Below, piece by piece: positions 6,740 through 14,678 of a stretch of DNA of 64,000 bases. Position 1 is the stretch's first letter. Each line of letters starts with the position of its first letter. Source of the stretch: Rhizobiales bacterium Ga0077525 (GTDB taxonomy: Bacteria; Pseudomonadota; Alphaproteobacteria; Rhizobiales; Xanthobacteraceae). The stretch lies in assembly GCA_001464835.1 (NCBI GenBank), contig LNDS01000025.1, positions 19,820 through 83,819 on the forward strand, in the 5' to 3' direction. The position numbers were made by a program, and so were the translations under genes. The notes beneath the pieces were generated by a model that did not search any database, was not told where the DNA came from, and saw nothing but the letters and a program-made list of their open reading frames with translations.

Positions 6740-8062
6740 ATGTTTACATCGATTCAAACGGCCGCGCAGCGGTCGACTTCCCGTAAGTGGCTTTCCGCCG
6801 CTGCCGGTGTTGCCTTGGTGGCTGGCGCTGTCCAGTCCGCCTCGGCTCAGGAAACCATCAAGGTTGGTGTTCTGCACTCGCTCTCCGGCACCATGGCCAT
6901 CAGCGAAACCACGCTGAAGGACACCGTGCTGTTCATGATCGACGAGCAGAACAAGAAGGGCGGCGTCAACGGCAAGAAACTCGAAGCCGTCGTTGTCGAT
7001 CCGGCCTCGAACTGGCCGCTGTTCGCTGAAAAAGCCCGCGAACTGATCTCCAAGGACAAGGTCGCGGTTGTGTTCGGCTGCTGGACCTCGGTGTCCCGCA
7101 AGTCGGTGCTGCCGGTGTTCAAGGAATTGAACTCGATCCTGTTCTACCCGGTGCAGTACGAAGGTGAAGAATCCGAGCGCAACGTGTTCTACACCGGCGC
7201 CGCTCCAAACCAGCAGGCCATTCCGGCCGTCGACTATCTGATGAGCAAGGAAGGCGGCGCGGTGAAGCGCTGGGTCCTCGCCGGCACCGACTACGTCTAT
7301 CCGCGCACGACCAACAAGATCCTCGAAGCCTACTTGAAGTCGAAAGGCGTCAAGCAGGAAGACATCATGATCAACTACACGCCGTTCGGGCATTCCGATT
7401 GGCAGACGATCGTGTCGGACATCAAGAAGTTCGGCTCGGCCGGCAAGAAGACGGGCGTTGTCTCGACCATCAACGGCGACGCCAACGTGCCATTCTACAA
7501 GGAACTGGGTAACCAGGGTATCAAGGCGACCGACATTCCGGTCGTGGCGTTCTCTGTCGGCGAAGAAGAACTCGCCGGTCTCGACACCAAGCCGCTGCTC
7601 GGCCATCTCGCCGCCTGGAACTACTTCCAGTCGGTCAAGAGCGCTGGCAATTCAGAGTTCATCAAGAAGTGGCAGGAGTTCACCAAGAACCCGAAGCGCG
7701 TCACCAACGATCCCATGGAAGCGACTGTCATCGGCTTCAACATGTGGGTGAAGGCGGTTGAGAAGGTGAAGTCGACCGACGCCGACAAGGTCATCGACGC
7801 TCTCCCGGGCATCGAAGCCGCCAACCTGACCGGCGGCACCTCGAAGATGCTGCCGAACCACCACATCACCAAGCCAGTGTTCGTCGGCGAAATCAAAGCC
7901 GACGGCCAGTTCGATGTTGTGTGGAAGACCAAGGGCCTCGTCCCCGGCGATGCCTGGACCGACTTCCTGCCCGGTTCGAAGGACCTCGACTCCGATTGGG
8001 TCAAGCTGAAGTGCGGCAACTACAACACCGTCACCAAGAAGTGCGGCGGTCAGGCTTCCTGA
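6740..8062 (+). CDS. urtA: Urea ABC transporter substrate-binding protein UrtA
   Basis: This 440-residue periplasmic protein has a signal peptide ending near SASAQETIKVGVLHS. The early motifs LSGTMAISE, VFGCWTSVSRKSVLPVF and NSILFYPVQYEGEESE are characteristic of UrtA/FmdD-type urea and short-amide receptors. The ATG at 6740 is chosen because AGGGG precedes it and the signal peptide begins there; the frame is open to 6683 without SD. It heads the complete urtABCDE operon under the sigma54-type promoter. Confidence 0.95.
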   Translation: MFTSIQTAAQRSTSRKWLSAAAGVALVAGAVQSASAQETIKVGVLHSLSGTMAISETTLKDTVLFMIDEQNKKGGVNGKKLEAVVVDPASNWPLFAEKARELISKDKVAVVFGCWTSVSRKSVLPVFKELNSILFYPVQYEGEESERNVFYTGAAPNQQAIPAVDYLMSKEGGAVKRWVLAGTDYVYPRTTNKILEAYLKSKGVKQEDIMINYTPFGHSDWQTIVSDIKKFGSAGKKTGVVSTINGDANVPFYKELGNQGIKATDIPVVAFSVGEEELAGLDTKPLLGHLAAWNYFQSVKSAGNSEFIKKWQEFTKNPKRVTNDPMEATVIGFNMWVKAVEKVKSTDADKVIDALPGIEAANLTGGTSKMLPNHHITKPVFVGEIKADGQFDVVWKTKGLVPGDAWTDFLPGSKDLDSDWVKLKCGNYNTVTKKCGGQAS

Positions 8063-8089
8063 TCTCTGTCGCCTGACGGCATCGAAAAC

Positions 8090-8113
8090 GGAGGCGGCGC
8101 ATCCGCCGCCTCC
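8090..8113 (+). promoter_or_regulatory. Intercistronic hairpin between urtA and urtB
   Basis: A perfect 10-bp stem (GGAGGCGGCG with CGCCGCCTCC arms, 8090-8099 and 8104-8113) closes a 4-nt CATC loop. No T-run follows. It most likely stabilises the urtA end or partially attenuates transcription, giving more binding protein than membrane subunits. The role is inferred. Confidence 0.6.
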
Positions 8114-8173
8114 ACCTTCCTGAAAAGCGATGACGAACGCTAAGAGCCGCTAAAGCGCCGGGATTGAAGTGCA

Positions 8174-9787
8174 ATGGTTAAATTCCACGACCGCATCGTG
8201 GCGCTCGTATTCGCCATCGGTCTCCTCGTTGTGGCCGCGGGCCTGGCCCATGCCGGCCCCTACGAAGACGCGCTGGAAAAATTCACCACTGATGAATTCG
8301 CCGACACCGCCGAAGCGGTGACCGAGGTCGCGACCAGCGGCAGTCCGCTGGCGGCGCCGCTCATCGCAGCCCTGCAAGACGGCCGGCTGCAATTCAGCGC
8401 GAAAGACAAAAAGGTCTTCATCAAGACCGCCGACGACAAGTTGATCGACGCCGAAACCGGCAAGCCGTTCGATGGCACGCCGCCGGACGATCTCGACACC
8501 GTGCGCGTCAATAACCGTTTGCGTGGTGTCATCGAGGCCGCCAATGGCGCGCTCACCTTGATGGCGCCCGATGCCGGCAAGCGCTACGAGTCGGCGCAGT
8601 CGGTGTTCAAGTCGCGCGACGCCGCCGTGCTGCCGGCGGTGGAAAAGGCGCTCGAAGCCGAGAAGGTCGCGCGCGTCAAGAAAATCTTGAACGAAGCGCG
8701 CGCCGCCATTCTGCTGGCTGCCGATGACACGTCGGCGCCGGACCGCATCGCCGCCATTGAAGTCATCCGCGCCCGTGGCGATCAGGATTCGCTGGCGCTG
8801 CTGCAAAGCCTGCCGGCCGATCTGCCCGCCGACGTGCGCGCCACCGCCAACGGCGCGATCAAGACCGTCGAGCGCAATCTCGCGCTGTGGAATACGGTGC
8901 AGAACCTCTGGTACGGGCTGTCGCTCGGCTCGGTGCTGCTGCTCGCCGCCATTGGCCTGGCCATTACCTTCGGCGTGATGGGCGTCATCAACATGGCGCA
9001 CGGCGAAATGGTCATGCTCGGCGCCTACACGACCTATGTCGTGCAGGACGTCATCCGCACTAGTTATCCCGGCCTGTTCGATTATTCACTGGCCTTTGCA
9101 TTGCCGCTCGCTTTCCTCGTCGCGGCCATTGTCGGCATCATCATCGAACGCACGGTGATCCGCTTTCTTTATGGACGGCCGCTGGAAACCCTGCTGGCCA
9201 CCTGGGGCATCTCGCTGGTGCTGATGCAGGCGGTACGCGCCGTCTTCGGTCCCACGAATAAAGAGGTCGGCAATCCGTCCTGGATGTCGGGCGCTTTCGA
9301 TCTCGGCGGCATTCTCATTACCTATAACCGCATGTGGATCATCGTCTTTACCGGCATCGTGTTTGTCGCGCTTCTCGCCATGCTTCGGTTCACCCGGCTC
9401 GGCCTGGAAATGCGCGCCGTCACACAGAATCGCCAGATGGCGGCGGCGGTCGGCATTCGAACCGCACGTATCGATGCGCTCACTTTCGGCCTTGGTTCCG
9501 GTATTGCCGGCATCGCCGGCGTGGCCTTGTCGCAGATCGACAACGTCTCGCCCAATCTGGGGCAGGGCTACATCATCGACTCCTTCATGGTCGTGGTGTT
9601 CGGCGGCGTCGGCAATCTGTGGGGCACGCTTGTCGGCGCGCTGACGCTCGGCATCGCCAACAAATTCCTTGAGCCCTTCGCCGGCGCGGTGCTCGCCAAG
9701 ATCGCCATCCTCGTGTTCATCATCCTGTTCATCCAGAAGCGGCCGCGCGGCATGTTCGCGCTCAAGGGCAGGGCGATCGAAGCATGA
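8174..9787 (+). CDS. urtB: Urea ABC transporter permease UrtB
   Basis: This 537-residue protein is much longer than an ordinary LivH permease. After a signal-like helix it has a soluble helical domain of about 230 residues, a known UrtB feature. A LivH-type membrane domain follows, with GVMGVINMAHGEMVMLGAYTTY near residues 269-290 and a GGVGNLWGTL loop late in the protein. It forms half of the urea channel with UrtC. Its TGA overlaps the urtC ATG (ATGA at 9784-9787), indicating translational coupling. Confidence 0.95.
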   Translation: MVKFHDRIVALVFAIGLLVVAAGLAHAGPYEDALEKFTTDEFADTAEAVTEVATSGSPLAAPLIAALQDGRLQFSAKDKKVFIKTADDKLIDAETGKPFDGTPPDDLDTVRVNNRLRGVIEAANGALTLMAPDAGKRYESAQSVFKSRDAAVLPAVEKALEAEKVARVKKILNEARAAILLAADDTSAPDRIAAIEVIRARGDQDSLALLQSLPADLPADVRATANGAIKTVERNLALWNTVQNLWYGLSLGSVLLLAAIGLAITFGVMGVINMAHGEMVMLGAYTTYVVQDVIRTSYPGLFDYSLAFALPLAFLVAAIVGIIIERTVIRFLYGRPLETLLATWGISLVLMQAVRAVFGPTNKEVGNPSWMSGAFDLGGILITYNRMWIIVFTGIVFVALLAMLRFTRLGLEMRAVTQNRQMAAAVGIRTARIDALTFGLGSGIAGIAGVALSQIDNVSPNLGQGYIIDSFMVVVFGGVGNLWGTLVGALTLGIANKFLEPFAGAVLAKIAILVFIILFIQKRPRGMFALKGRAIEA

Positions 9788-10956
9788 TGTCCGCGCACCC
9801 GCTCATTCGCCTGCTCGATCGCGGCTCGACGCTGTTCCTCGTCCTGCTGGGGGCGTTCGCCATCGCGATTCCCGTGCTGAACCTGCTGATGCCGGCCGGC
9901 TCGGCGCTGCATGTCTCGACCTATTTCGTCGCGCTGTTCGGCAAATATGTCTGCTACGGCCTGCTCGCCCTCTCGATCGATCTGATCTGGGGCTATGTCG
10001 GCATCCTGTCGCTCGGCCACGGCGCCTTCTTCGCGCTCGGCGGTTACGCCATGGGCATGTACCTGATGCGCCAGATCGGCGACCGCGGCGTCTACGCCAA
10101 TCCGATCCTGCCGGACTTCATGGTGTTCCTGAACTGGTCGGAACTGCCGATCTTCTGGTACGGCTTCAACAACTTCGCCTACGCCATGCTGATGGTGCTG
10201 CTGGTGCCGGGCCTTTTGGCCTTCGTGTTCGGCTGGTTCGCCTTCCGCTCGCGCGTGACCGGCGTCTACCTGTCGATCATCACCCAGGCGATGACCTACG
10301 CGCTGCTGCTCGGCTTCTTCCGCAACAATTTCGGCTTCGGCGGCAATAACGGCCTGACCGATTTCAAGGACATCCTCGGCTTCAACGTGCAGGCCGACGG
10401 CACCCGCAATGCGCTGCTCGTCATCTCCTGCCTGATGCTGGCTTTATGCTTCCTCGTCTGCCGCGCCATTGTCACCTCGAAATTCGGCAAGGTGCTGATC
10501 GGCATCCGCGATGCGGAGTCGCGCACGCGCTTCCTCGGTTATCGCGTCGAGGCCTACAAGCTGTTCGTGTTCACGGTGTCGGCCTGCATGGCCGGCATTG
10601 CCGGCGCGCTCTATGTGCCGCAGGTCGGCATCATCAATCCCGGCGAATTCGCGCCGGCGAACTCCATTGAAGCCGTGATCTGGGTCGCGGTCGGCGGCCG
10701 CGGCACGTTGACCGGCGCGGTGCTGGGCGCCTTCGTCGTCAACTACGCCAAGACCTTCTTCACCTCCGGCTTCCTGGCGCCGTACTGGCTGTTCATGCTC
10801 GGCGGCCTATTCATCGGCACCACCTTGTTCATGCCGCGGGGCATCATCGGCACCTACAACAACTGGCGCGCCAATCAGGCCGACAAGAAGGACGCCGCCA
10901 GAGACAATGCCAAAAACGACGCCTTTCCGTCGGCTCCGCCGCACGCGGCTGAATAG
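9784..10956 (+). CDS. urtC: Urea ABC transporter permease UrtC
   Basis: This 390-residue LivM-type inner-membrane protein has about ten hydrophobic segments. It carries the conserved SLGHGAFFALGGYAMGMYL stretch and the cytoplasmic loop KVLIGIRDAESRTRFLGY that contacts the ATPases. Its tail is charged and Ala/Asp-rich. It pairs with UrtB and overlaps it by 4 bp. Its length agrees with UrtC from other alphaproteobacteria. Confidence 0.95.
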   Translation: MMSAHPLIRLLDRGSTLFLVLLGAFAIAIPVLNLLMPAGSALHVSTYFVALFGKYVCYGLLALSIDLIWGYVGILSLGHGAFFALGGYAMGMYLMRQIGDRGVYANPILPDFMVFLNWSELPIFWYGFNNFAYAMLMVLLVPGLLAFVFGWFAFRSRVTGVYLSIITQAMTYALLLGFFRNNFGFGGNNGLTDFKDILGFNVQADGTRNALLVISCLMLALCFLVCRAIVTSKFGKVLIGIRDAESRTRFLGYRVEAYKLFVFTVSACMAGIAGALYVPQVGIINPGEFAPANSIEAVIWVAVGGRGTLTGAVLGAFVVNYAKTFFTSGFLAPYWLFMLGGLFIGTTLFMPRGIIGTYNNWRANQADKKDAARDNAKNDAFPSAPPHAAE

Positions 10957-10962
10957 GGGCGC

Positions 10963-11721
10963 ATGATGGACAAGCAGACCACCTCCGCTTTGCTCTACCT
11001 CGACGGCGTCAGCGTCTCGTTCGACGGCTTCAAGGCGCTCAACGAATTGTCGTTCATCGTTGAGCCCGGCGAGATGCGTGCCATCATCGGCCCGAACGGC
11101 GCCGGCAAGACGACAATGATGGACGTCATCACCGGCAAGACCCGGCCCGACGAGGGCGACGTCTATTTCCAGGAAGGCCAGTTCGACCTGACCAAGCTGG
11201 ACGAGACCGAAATCGCCACGCTCGGCATCGGCCGCAAATTCCAGAAGCCGACCGTGTTCGAAATGCACACGGTCGAGGATAACCTTCAGCTTTCGCTCAA
11301 GAACGACCGCAGCGTCCGCGCCACATTGTTCTGGCAGTCGTCCGCCGAACAGGAAAAGCGCATCGACGACGTGCTCGACATCGTCCGGCTCAAGCATTTG
11401 CGCCAGCGTGTCGCCGGTAGCCTTTCGCACGGCCAGAAGCAGTGGCTGGAGATCGCCATGCTTTTGGCACAGGACCCGAAATTACTCCTCGTCGACGAGC
11501 CGGTTGCCGGCATGACCGATGTCGAGACCATGCAGACCGCCGAACTCTTGCGCGAGATCAACAAGACCAAGACGGTGGTCGTGGTCGAACACGACATGGC
11601 CTTCGTGCGCGAGCTAGGGGTTAAGGTGACGTGCCTGCACGAAGGTTCGGTGCTGGCCGAAGGCACCATTGACGATGTTTCGACCAATGACCGCGTGGTC
11701 GAAGTATATTTGGGGCGATAG
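10963..11721 (+). CDS. urtD: Urea ABC transporter ATP-binding protein UrtD
   Basis: This 252-residue LivG-type ATPase has Walker A GPNGAGKTTMMDVITGKTRP, an ABC signature SLSHGQKQWLEI, Walker B LLLVDEPVAGM and the switch VVEHDM. Two ATGs lie in tandem at 10963 and 10966; AGGGG is better spaced for the second, so the protein may start one residue later. It energises urea uptake with UrtE. Seven bases separate it from urtC. Confidence 0.95.
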   Translation: MMDKQTTSALLYLDGVSVSFDGFKALNELSFIVEPGEMRAIIGPNGAGKTTMMDVITGKTRPDEGDVYFQEGQFDLTKLDETEIATLGIGRKFQKPTVFEMHTVEDNLQLSLKNDRSVRATLFWQSSAEQEKRIDDVLDIVRLKHLRQRVAGSLSHGQKQWLEIAMLLAQDPKLLLVDEPVAGMTDVETMQTAELLREINKTKTVVVVEHDMAFVRELGVKVTCLHEGSVLAEGTIDDVSTNDRVVEVYLGR

Positions 11722-11724
11722 CGC

Positions 11725-12420
11725 ATGTTAGAAGCCACCAACATTGACCTCTATTACGGCGCGGCGCAGGCCTTACGCGGGATCTCGCTGAAAGCCGAGC
11801 CCGGCAAGGTTACTTGCGTGCTTGGCCGCAACGGCGTCGGCAAATCGAGCCTGCTGCGCGCTCTGGTCGGGCAGAAGCCGGTCAAGAACGGCACTATCAT
11901 GTTCGAGGGCAAGGACATTACCCGGATGTCCACCGTCGATCGCGCCCGCTCCGGCATCGCCTATGTGCCGCAGGGCCGGGAGATTTTCCCGCTGCTGACC
12001 GTGCAGGAAAATCTAGAGACCGGCTTTGCGCCATTGCCGCGCAGCCAGCGCGAGATTCCCGACGACGTATTCTCGCTGTTTCCGGTGCTGCAGAGCATGC
12101 TCGGGCGGCGCGGCGGCGATCTGTCCGGCGGCCAGCAGCAGCAACTGGCCATCGGCCGCGCGCTGACCATGCGGCCGCGCCTGCTGCTGCTCGACGAGCC
12201 GACCGAGGGCATCCAGCCGTCGATCATCAAGGATATCGGCCGCGCCATCGACTATCTGCGCAGCTTGAAGGAAATGGCGATCATCCTGGTCGAGCAGTAC
12301 CTCGACTTCGCCCAGGAGCTGGGCGACCATCTGGTGGTGATGGACCGAGGATCAATCGTCTATCAGAGCGACAAGGCCAATCTCGACGAAGCCGCGTTGA
12401 AGCGGGCATTGGCGATTTAG
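11725..12420 (+). CDS. urtE: Urea ABC transporter ATP-binding protein UrtE
   Basis: This 231-residue LivF-type ATPase shows Walker A LGRNGVGKSSLLRALVG, signature DLSGGQQQQLAIGRAL, Walker B LLLLDEPTEGIQPSI and VEQYLDFA at the switch histidine position, here Gln. That exchange is usual in UrtE and LivF. It closes the urt operon 3 bp after urtD. The urease genes follow after a repeat-filled gap of about 100 bp. Confidence 0.95.
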   Translation: MLEATNIDLYYGAAQALRGISLKAEPGKVTCVLGRNGVGKSSLLRALVGQKPVKNGTIMFEGKDITRMSTVDRARSGIAYVPQGREIFPLLTVQENLETGFAPLPRSQREIPDDVFSLFPVLQSMLGRRGGDLSGGQQQQLAIGRALTMRPRLLLLDEPTEGIQPSIIKDIGRAIDYLRSLKEMAIILVEQYLDFAQELGDHLVVMDRGSIVYQSDKANLDEAALKRALAI

Positions 12421-12427
12421 TCACGGT

Positions 12428-12524
12428 GTCGTCCCCGCGAAGGCGGGGACCCAGTACGCCGCAGCCTCTCGCCTTGAATGAAGTGATCGTGTTTACTGGA
12501 TGCCCGCCTTCGCGGGCATGACAG
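12428..12524. repeat. BIME/REP-like pair of inverted palindromic repeats between urtE and ureD
   Basis: Two related palindromes face each other. The left hairpin is CCCCGC-GAAG-GCGGGG (12433-12448); the right is TGCCCGC-CTTC-GCGGGCA (12501-12518). Each is flanked by a shared CCAGTA/TACTGG edge, so the two units are inverted copies about 40 nt apart. This repeat family is widespread in rhizobial genomes. The right unit reads MPAFAGMT in the ureD frame and overlaps its possible start codons. Confidence 0.8.
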
Positions 12525-13366
12525 CAGAGAGTGTGGCGGTGCTGAGTATCCAATCCAGTTCAGAAACCTTCGCCGCCAACCGCGCCACCGGACACATCGC
12601 GCTGTCGGTGTCGGCGCATGACGGCGTCACTCGCCGCACGCGCGTGCATGAGGACGGCTCGCTGCGCGTGCGTTTTCCCAATGCCACGCCGGAGGCGCTG
12701 GAAGCCGTGCTGGTCAATACCGGCGGTGGCATGACCGGCGGCGACCATTTCAGCATCGATCTTGCGATCGGCGAAGGCGCCAGCCTCATCTTCGGCACCG
12801 CGGCTGCGGAGAAAATTTATCGCTCGTCCGGCAACGACGCCGATATGGATGTGCGACTGATGGTGGAGGCCAATGGAAAGCTGGCCTGGCTGCCGCAGGA
12901 GACCATTTTGTTCGACCGCGCGCGGCTCAAGCGCCGTATTGACATCGATCTCGACGACAGCGCGTCGCTGATTATGGCCGAGGCGGTGGTGTTCGGCCGC
13001 GCCGCTATGGACGAGGCGATGGTCGATGGCTTCTTCACCGATGCCTGGCGCATCCGCCGTGGCGGCAAGTTGATCTACGCTGACACCGCGCGGCTCGACG
13101 GCGGCATTGCCGAAAAGATGGCGGCACGCGCCGTCACCCATAGCGGCATTGCCATTGCCACCGTGTTGATTGCACCAGGCGGCGAAACGGCGCTTGAACA
13201 AGTGCGCGCCCTCGGCGAGACTTTTGCCGGAGAGGTCGGCATTTCGGCCTGGAACGGGCTGGCGGTGGCGCGGCTTTGCGCCAGGGATGGCGCGGCGTTG
13301 CGCCACGATCTGATCGCGGTGCTGGCCGCGCTCGGCACGCCGGTGCCGCGGTTGTGGCTGCAGTAA
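12518..13366 (+). CDS. ureD: Urease accessory protein UreD
   Basis: UreD forms the UreDFG complex on apo-urease and helps deliver nickel. This protein of about 282 residues has the family's [20 protein letters not shown] stretch, then AAEKIYRS and [16 protein letters not shown]. The start is uncertain. The frame is open from an ATG at 12500, but that segment is the right half of an intergenic repeat. The ATG at 12518 lies at the repeat edge, and GTG at 12539 has a purine-rich stretch upstream. It begins the urease operon. Confidence 0.9.
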   Translation: MTAESVAVLSIQSSSETFAANRATGHIALSVSAHDGVTRRTRVHEDGSLRVRFPNATPEALEAVLVNTGGGMTGGDHFSIDLAIGEGASLIFGTAAAEKIYRSSGNDADMDVRLMVEANGKLAWLPQETILFDRARLKRRIDIDLDDSASLIMAEAVVFGRAAMDEAMVDGFFTDAWRIRRGGKLIYADTARLDGGIAEKMAARAVTHSGIAIATVLIAPGGETALEQVRALGETFAGEVGISAWNGLAVARLCARDGAALRHDLIAVLAALGTPVPRLWLQ

Positions 13367-13379
13367 TCAAGAGGAAGCG

Positions 13380-13682
13380 ATGAATCTGACGCCCCGGGAA
13401 AAAGACAAGATGCTGATCGCGGTCGCCGCCATGGTGGCGCGCCGCAGGCTGGAGCGCGGCGTCAAGCTCAACCACCCGGAAGCGGTGGCGCTGATTTCCG
13501 ATTTCATTCTGGAGGGCGCGCGCGACGGCCGCACCGTCGCTGATCTGATGCGCGACGGTGCCCATGTCGTCACCCGCGCTCAGTGCATGGACGGCATCGC
13601 CGAGATGATCCACGACATCCAGGTTGAAGCCACGTTTCCCGACGGCACCAAGCTCGTCACCGTTCACGAACCGATCCGCTAA
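13380..13682 (+). CDS. ureA: Urease gamma subunit UreA
   Basis: This 100-residue protein has the standard gamma-subunit start [20 protein letters not shown] and the end [16 protein letters not shown]. It is one of three structural subunits of nickel urease, which hydrolyses urea to ammonia and carbamate. Gamma and beta are separate genes here, as in most non-Helicobacter bacteria. AGAGGAAGCG before the ATG provides an SD. Length is exactly as expected. Confidence 0.98.
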   Translation: MNLTPREKDKMLIAVAAMVARRRLERGVKLNHPEAVALISDFILEGARDGRTVADLMRDGAHVVTRAQCMDGIAEMIHDIQVEATFPDGTKLVTVHEPIR

Positions 13683-13692
13683 GGAGTTAGCC

Positions 13693-13875
13693 TTGAAAAA
13701 AGCAGTTACGATTTTGTCGTTGATGACCACAAGCGCCGCTTCCGCACATGAAGCGCTGGCGCCGCACATGCACCCGCACGCGACCAGCATGCTGCCCGGT
13801 GTCGAGGTCTTTGGCGTCGCGGCACTCGTACTGGCGCTCGGCGTGATCGCTTACACATATGTCAAGCGCGGTTAG
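13693..13875 (+). CDS. Small His-rich membrane protein encoded between ureA and ureB
   Basis: A 60-codon frame begins with TTG at 13693, seven bases after a strong AAGGAG. It has a signal-peptide-like N-terminus, then [14 protein letters not shown] with four histidines and a methionine. A hydrophobic helix (about residues 38-56) and a basic tail YVKRG follow. It lies tightly between ureA and ureB, 10 bp and 4 bp from them. The histidine cluster suggests metal binding, perhaps nickel or copper, on the outer face of the inner membrane. No family is recognised and no function is shown. Confidence 0.7.
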   Translation: MKKAVTILSLMTTSAASAHEALAPHMHPHATSMLPGVEVFGVAALVLALGVIAYTYVKRG

Positions 13876-14611
13876 CCCCATGATCCCCGGCGAGATGTTC
13901 ATCAAGGACGGCGACATCGAACTCAACGCCGGCCGCAAGACGGTGACCGTCAGCGTCGCCAATTCCGGCGACCGGCCGATCCAGGTCGGCTCGCATTACC
14001 ACTTCTTCGAAACCAATCCGGCGTTGAAGTTCGACCGTAAAAAGACGCGCGGCATGCGGCTCGATATTGCCGCCGGCACCGCCGTGCGTTTTGAGCCGGG
14101 CCAGACGCGCGAGGTGACACTCGTCGCGCTCGCCGGCAAGAAGACGATCTATGGCTTCCGCGGCGACGTGATGGGGAAGTTGTAAGTGATTTTGTTTCCG
14201 ACCGAACGGCAAACTCTGCGCGTTCCCTCCCCCCTTGTGGGGGAGGGACAGGGAGGGGGGTAAAGCCTCGGCGATAACCATCATGACCCCTTCGAGATTC
14301 TTAAGAACGTCGTCGTTGGTAAAACGAAGTACGCGATAGCCTTGCCTCACAAACCAGTTATCGCGCTTCGCGTCGTGCAACTGACGTTCAGCGAAATCGT
14401 GGCTCTCACCGTCCAGTTCAATAATCAGGCGAAACCGGTGGCTGCAAAAATCCGCAATGTAAGGCCCAATTGGAGTCTGCCGCCGAAACTGCACGCCATC
14501 CAGGTGATGGGCTTTGATGTAGCGCCAGAGCAAAACTTCAGCACGAGTCATTCCGCGGCGAAGGGCTTTCGCCTGATTCCGCTTCCGAAGACTGACGGCC
14601 GCATGTGCCAT
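13862..14611 (-). CDS. DUF559 (Vsr-like endonuclease fold) protein inside the urease operon
   Basis: The N-terminal part of about 115 residues is a DUF559 domain: [19 protein letters not shown], then [14 protein letters not shown] and [11 protein letters not shown]. Asp54, Glu65, Asp67 and His71 fit a PD-(D/E)XK/Vsr-type nuclease site. The reading frame stays open for 249 codons, but the rest is translated repeat ([10 protein letters not shown]) and then the antisense of ureB. Only the first half is therefore likely to be native. The gene opposes the urease operon and is bracketed by 39-bp inverted repeats. Its function is unproven. Confidence 0.7.
   Translation of the reverse strand: MAHAAVSLRKRNQAKALRRGMTRAEVLLWRYIKAHHLDGVQFRRQTPIGPYIADFCSHRFRLIIELDGESHDFAERQLHDAKRDNWFVRQGYRVLRFTNDDVLKNLEGVMMVIAEALPPSLSLPHKGGGNAQSLPFGRKQNHLQLPHHVAAEAIDRLLAGERDECHLARLARLKTHGGAGGNIEPHAARLFTVELQRRIGFEEVVMRADLDRPVAGIGDADGHRLAAGVEFDVAVLDEHLAGDHGANRA
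13880..14185 (+). CDS. ureB: Urease beta subunit UreB
   Basis: This 101-residue protein has the canonical start [16 protein letters not shown], the central [14 protein letters not shown] and the late [12 protein letters not shown]. It packs around the catalytic alpha subunit. The ATG at 13880 is preferred because UreB begins with MIPGE; the frame is open from an ATG at 13859 within the previous gene. Its usual partner ureC does not follow directly, because a reversed cassette of about 430 bp intervenes. Confidence 0.97.
   Translation: MIPGEMFIKDGDIELNAGRKTVTVSVANSGDRPIQVGSHYHFFETNPALKFDRKKTRGMRLDIAAGTAVRFEPGQTREVTLVALAGKKTIYGFRGDVMGKL
14223..14261. repeat. Left copy of a 39-bp inverted repeat flanking the DUF559 gene
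   Basis: This C-rich/G-rich sequence runs from TTCCCTCCCCCCTTGTGG to AGGGAGGGGGGT. It matches the reverse complement of 14614-14652 at 37 of 39 positions. It also contains an internal palindrome (CCCTCCCCC...GGGGGAGGG). It lies 37 bp after the ureB stop. Confidence 0.85.
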
Positions 14612-14613
14612 GC

Positions 14614-14652
14614 ACCCCCCTCCCTAACCCTCCCCCACAAGGGGGGAGGGAA
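14614..14652. repeat. Right copy of the 39-bp inverted repeat flanking the DUF559 gene
   Basis: This is the inverted partner of 14223-14261, with two mismatches. Its inner edge lies only 2 bp upstream of the DUF559 start codon (14611), and its outer edge is 26 bp before ureC. The two copies together define a unit of 430 bp in the ureB-ureC gap. Confidence 0.85.
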
Positions 14653-14678
14653 CGACTCTTCCTCCGCCGGAGACTGAT

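Noticed and set aside
12428..12524. Possible two-unit CRISPR-like array
   Set aside because: The two units are inverted relative to each other, differ in sequence, and each is a hairpin. They fit a REP/BIME pair. No cas genes are present.
14223..14652. An insertion sequence or transposon with target-site duplication
   Set aside because: No transposase is present, and I see no clear direct duplication flanking the 39-bp repeats. I keep it as a repeat-bounded cassette of unknown mobility.
14342..14677. 111-codon plus-strand frame between ureB and ureC
   Set aside because: It is the complement of the DUF559 gene and repeat sequence. The minus-strand protein has the conserved nuclease-like residues.
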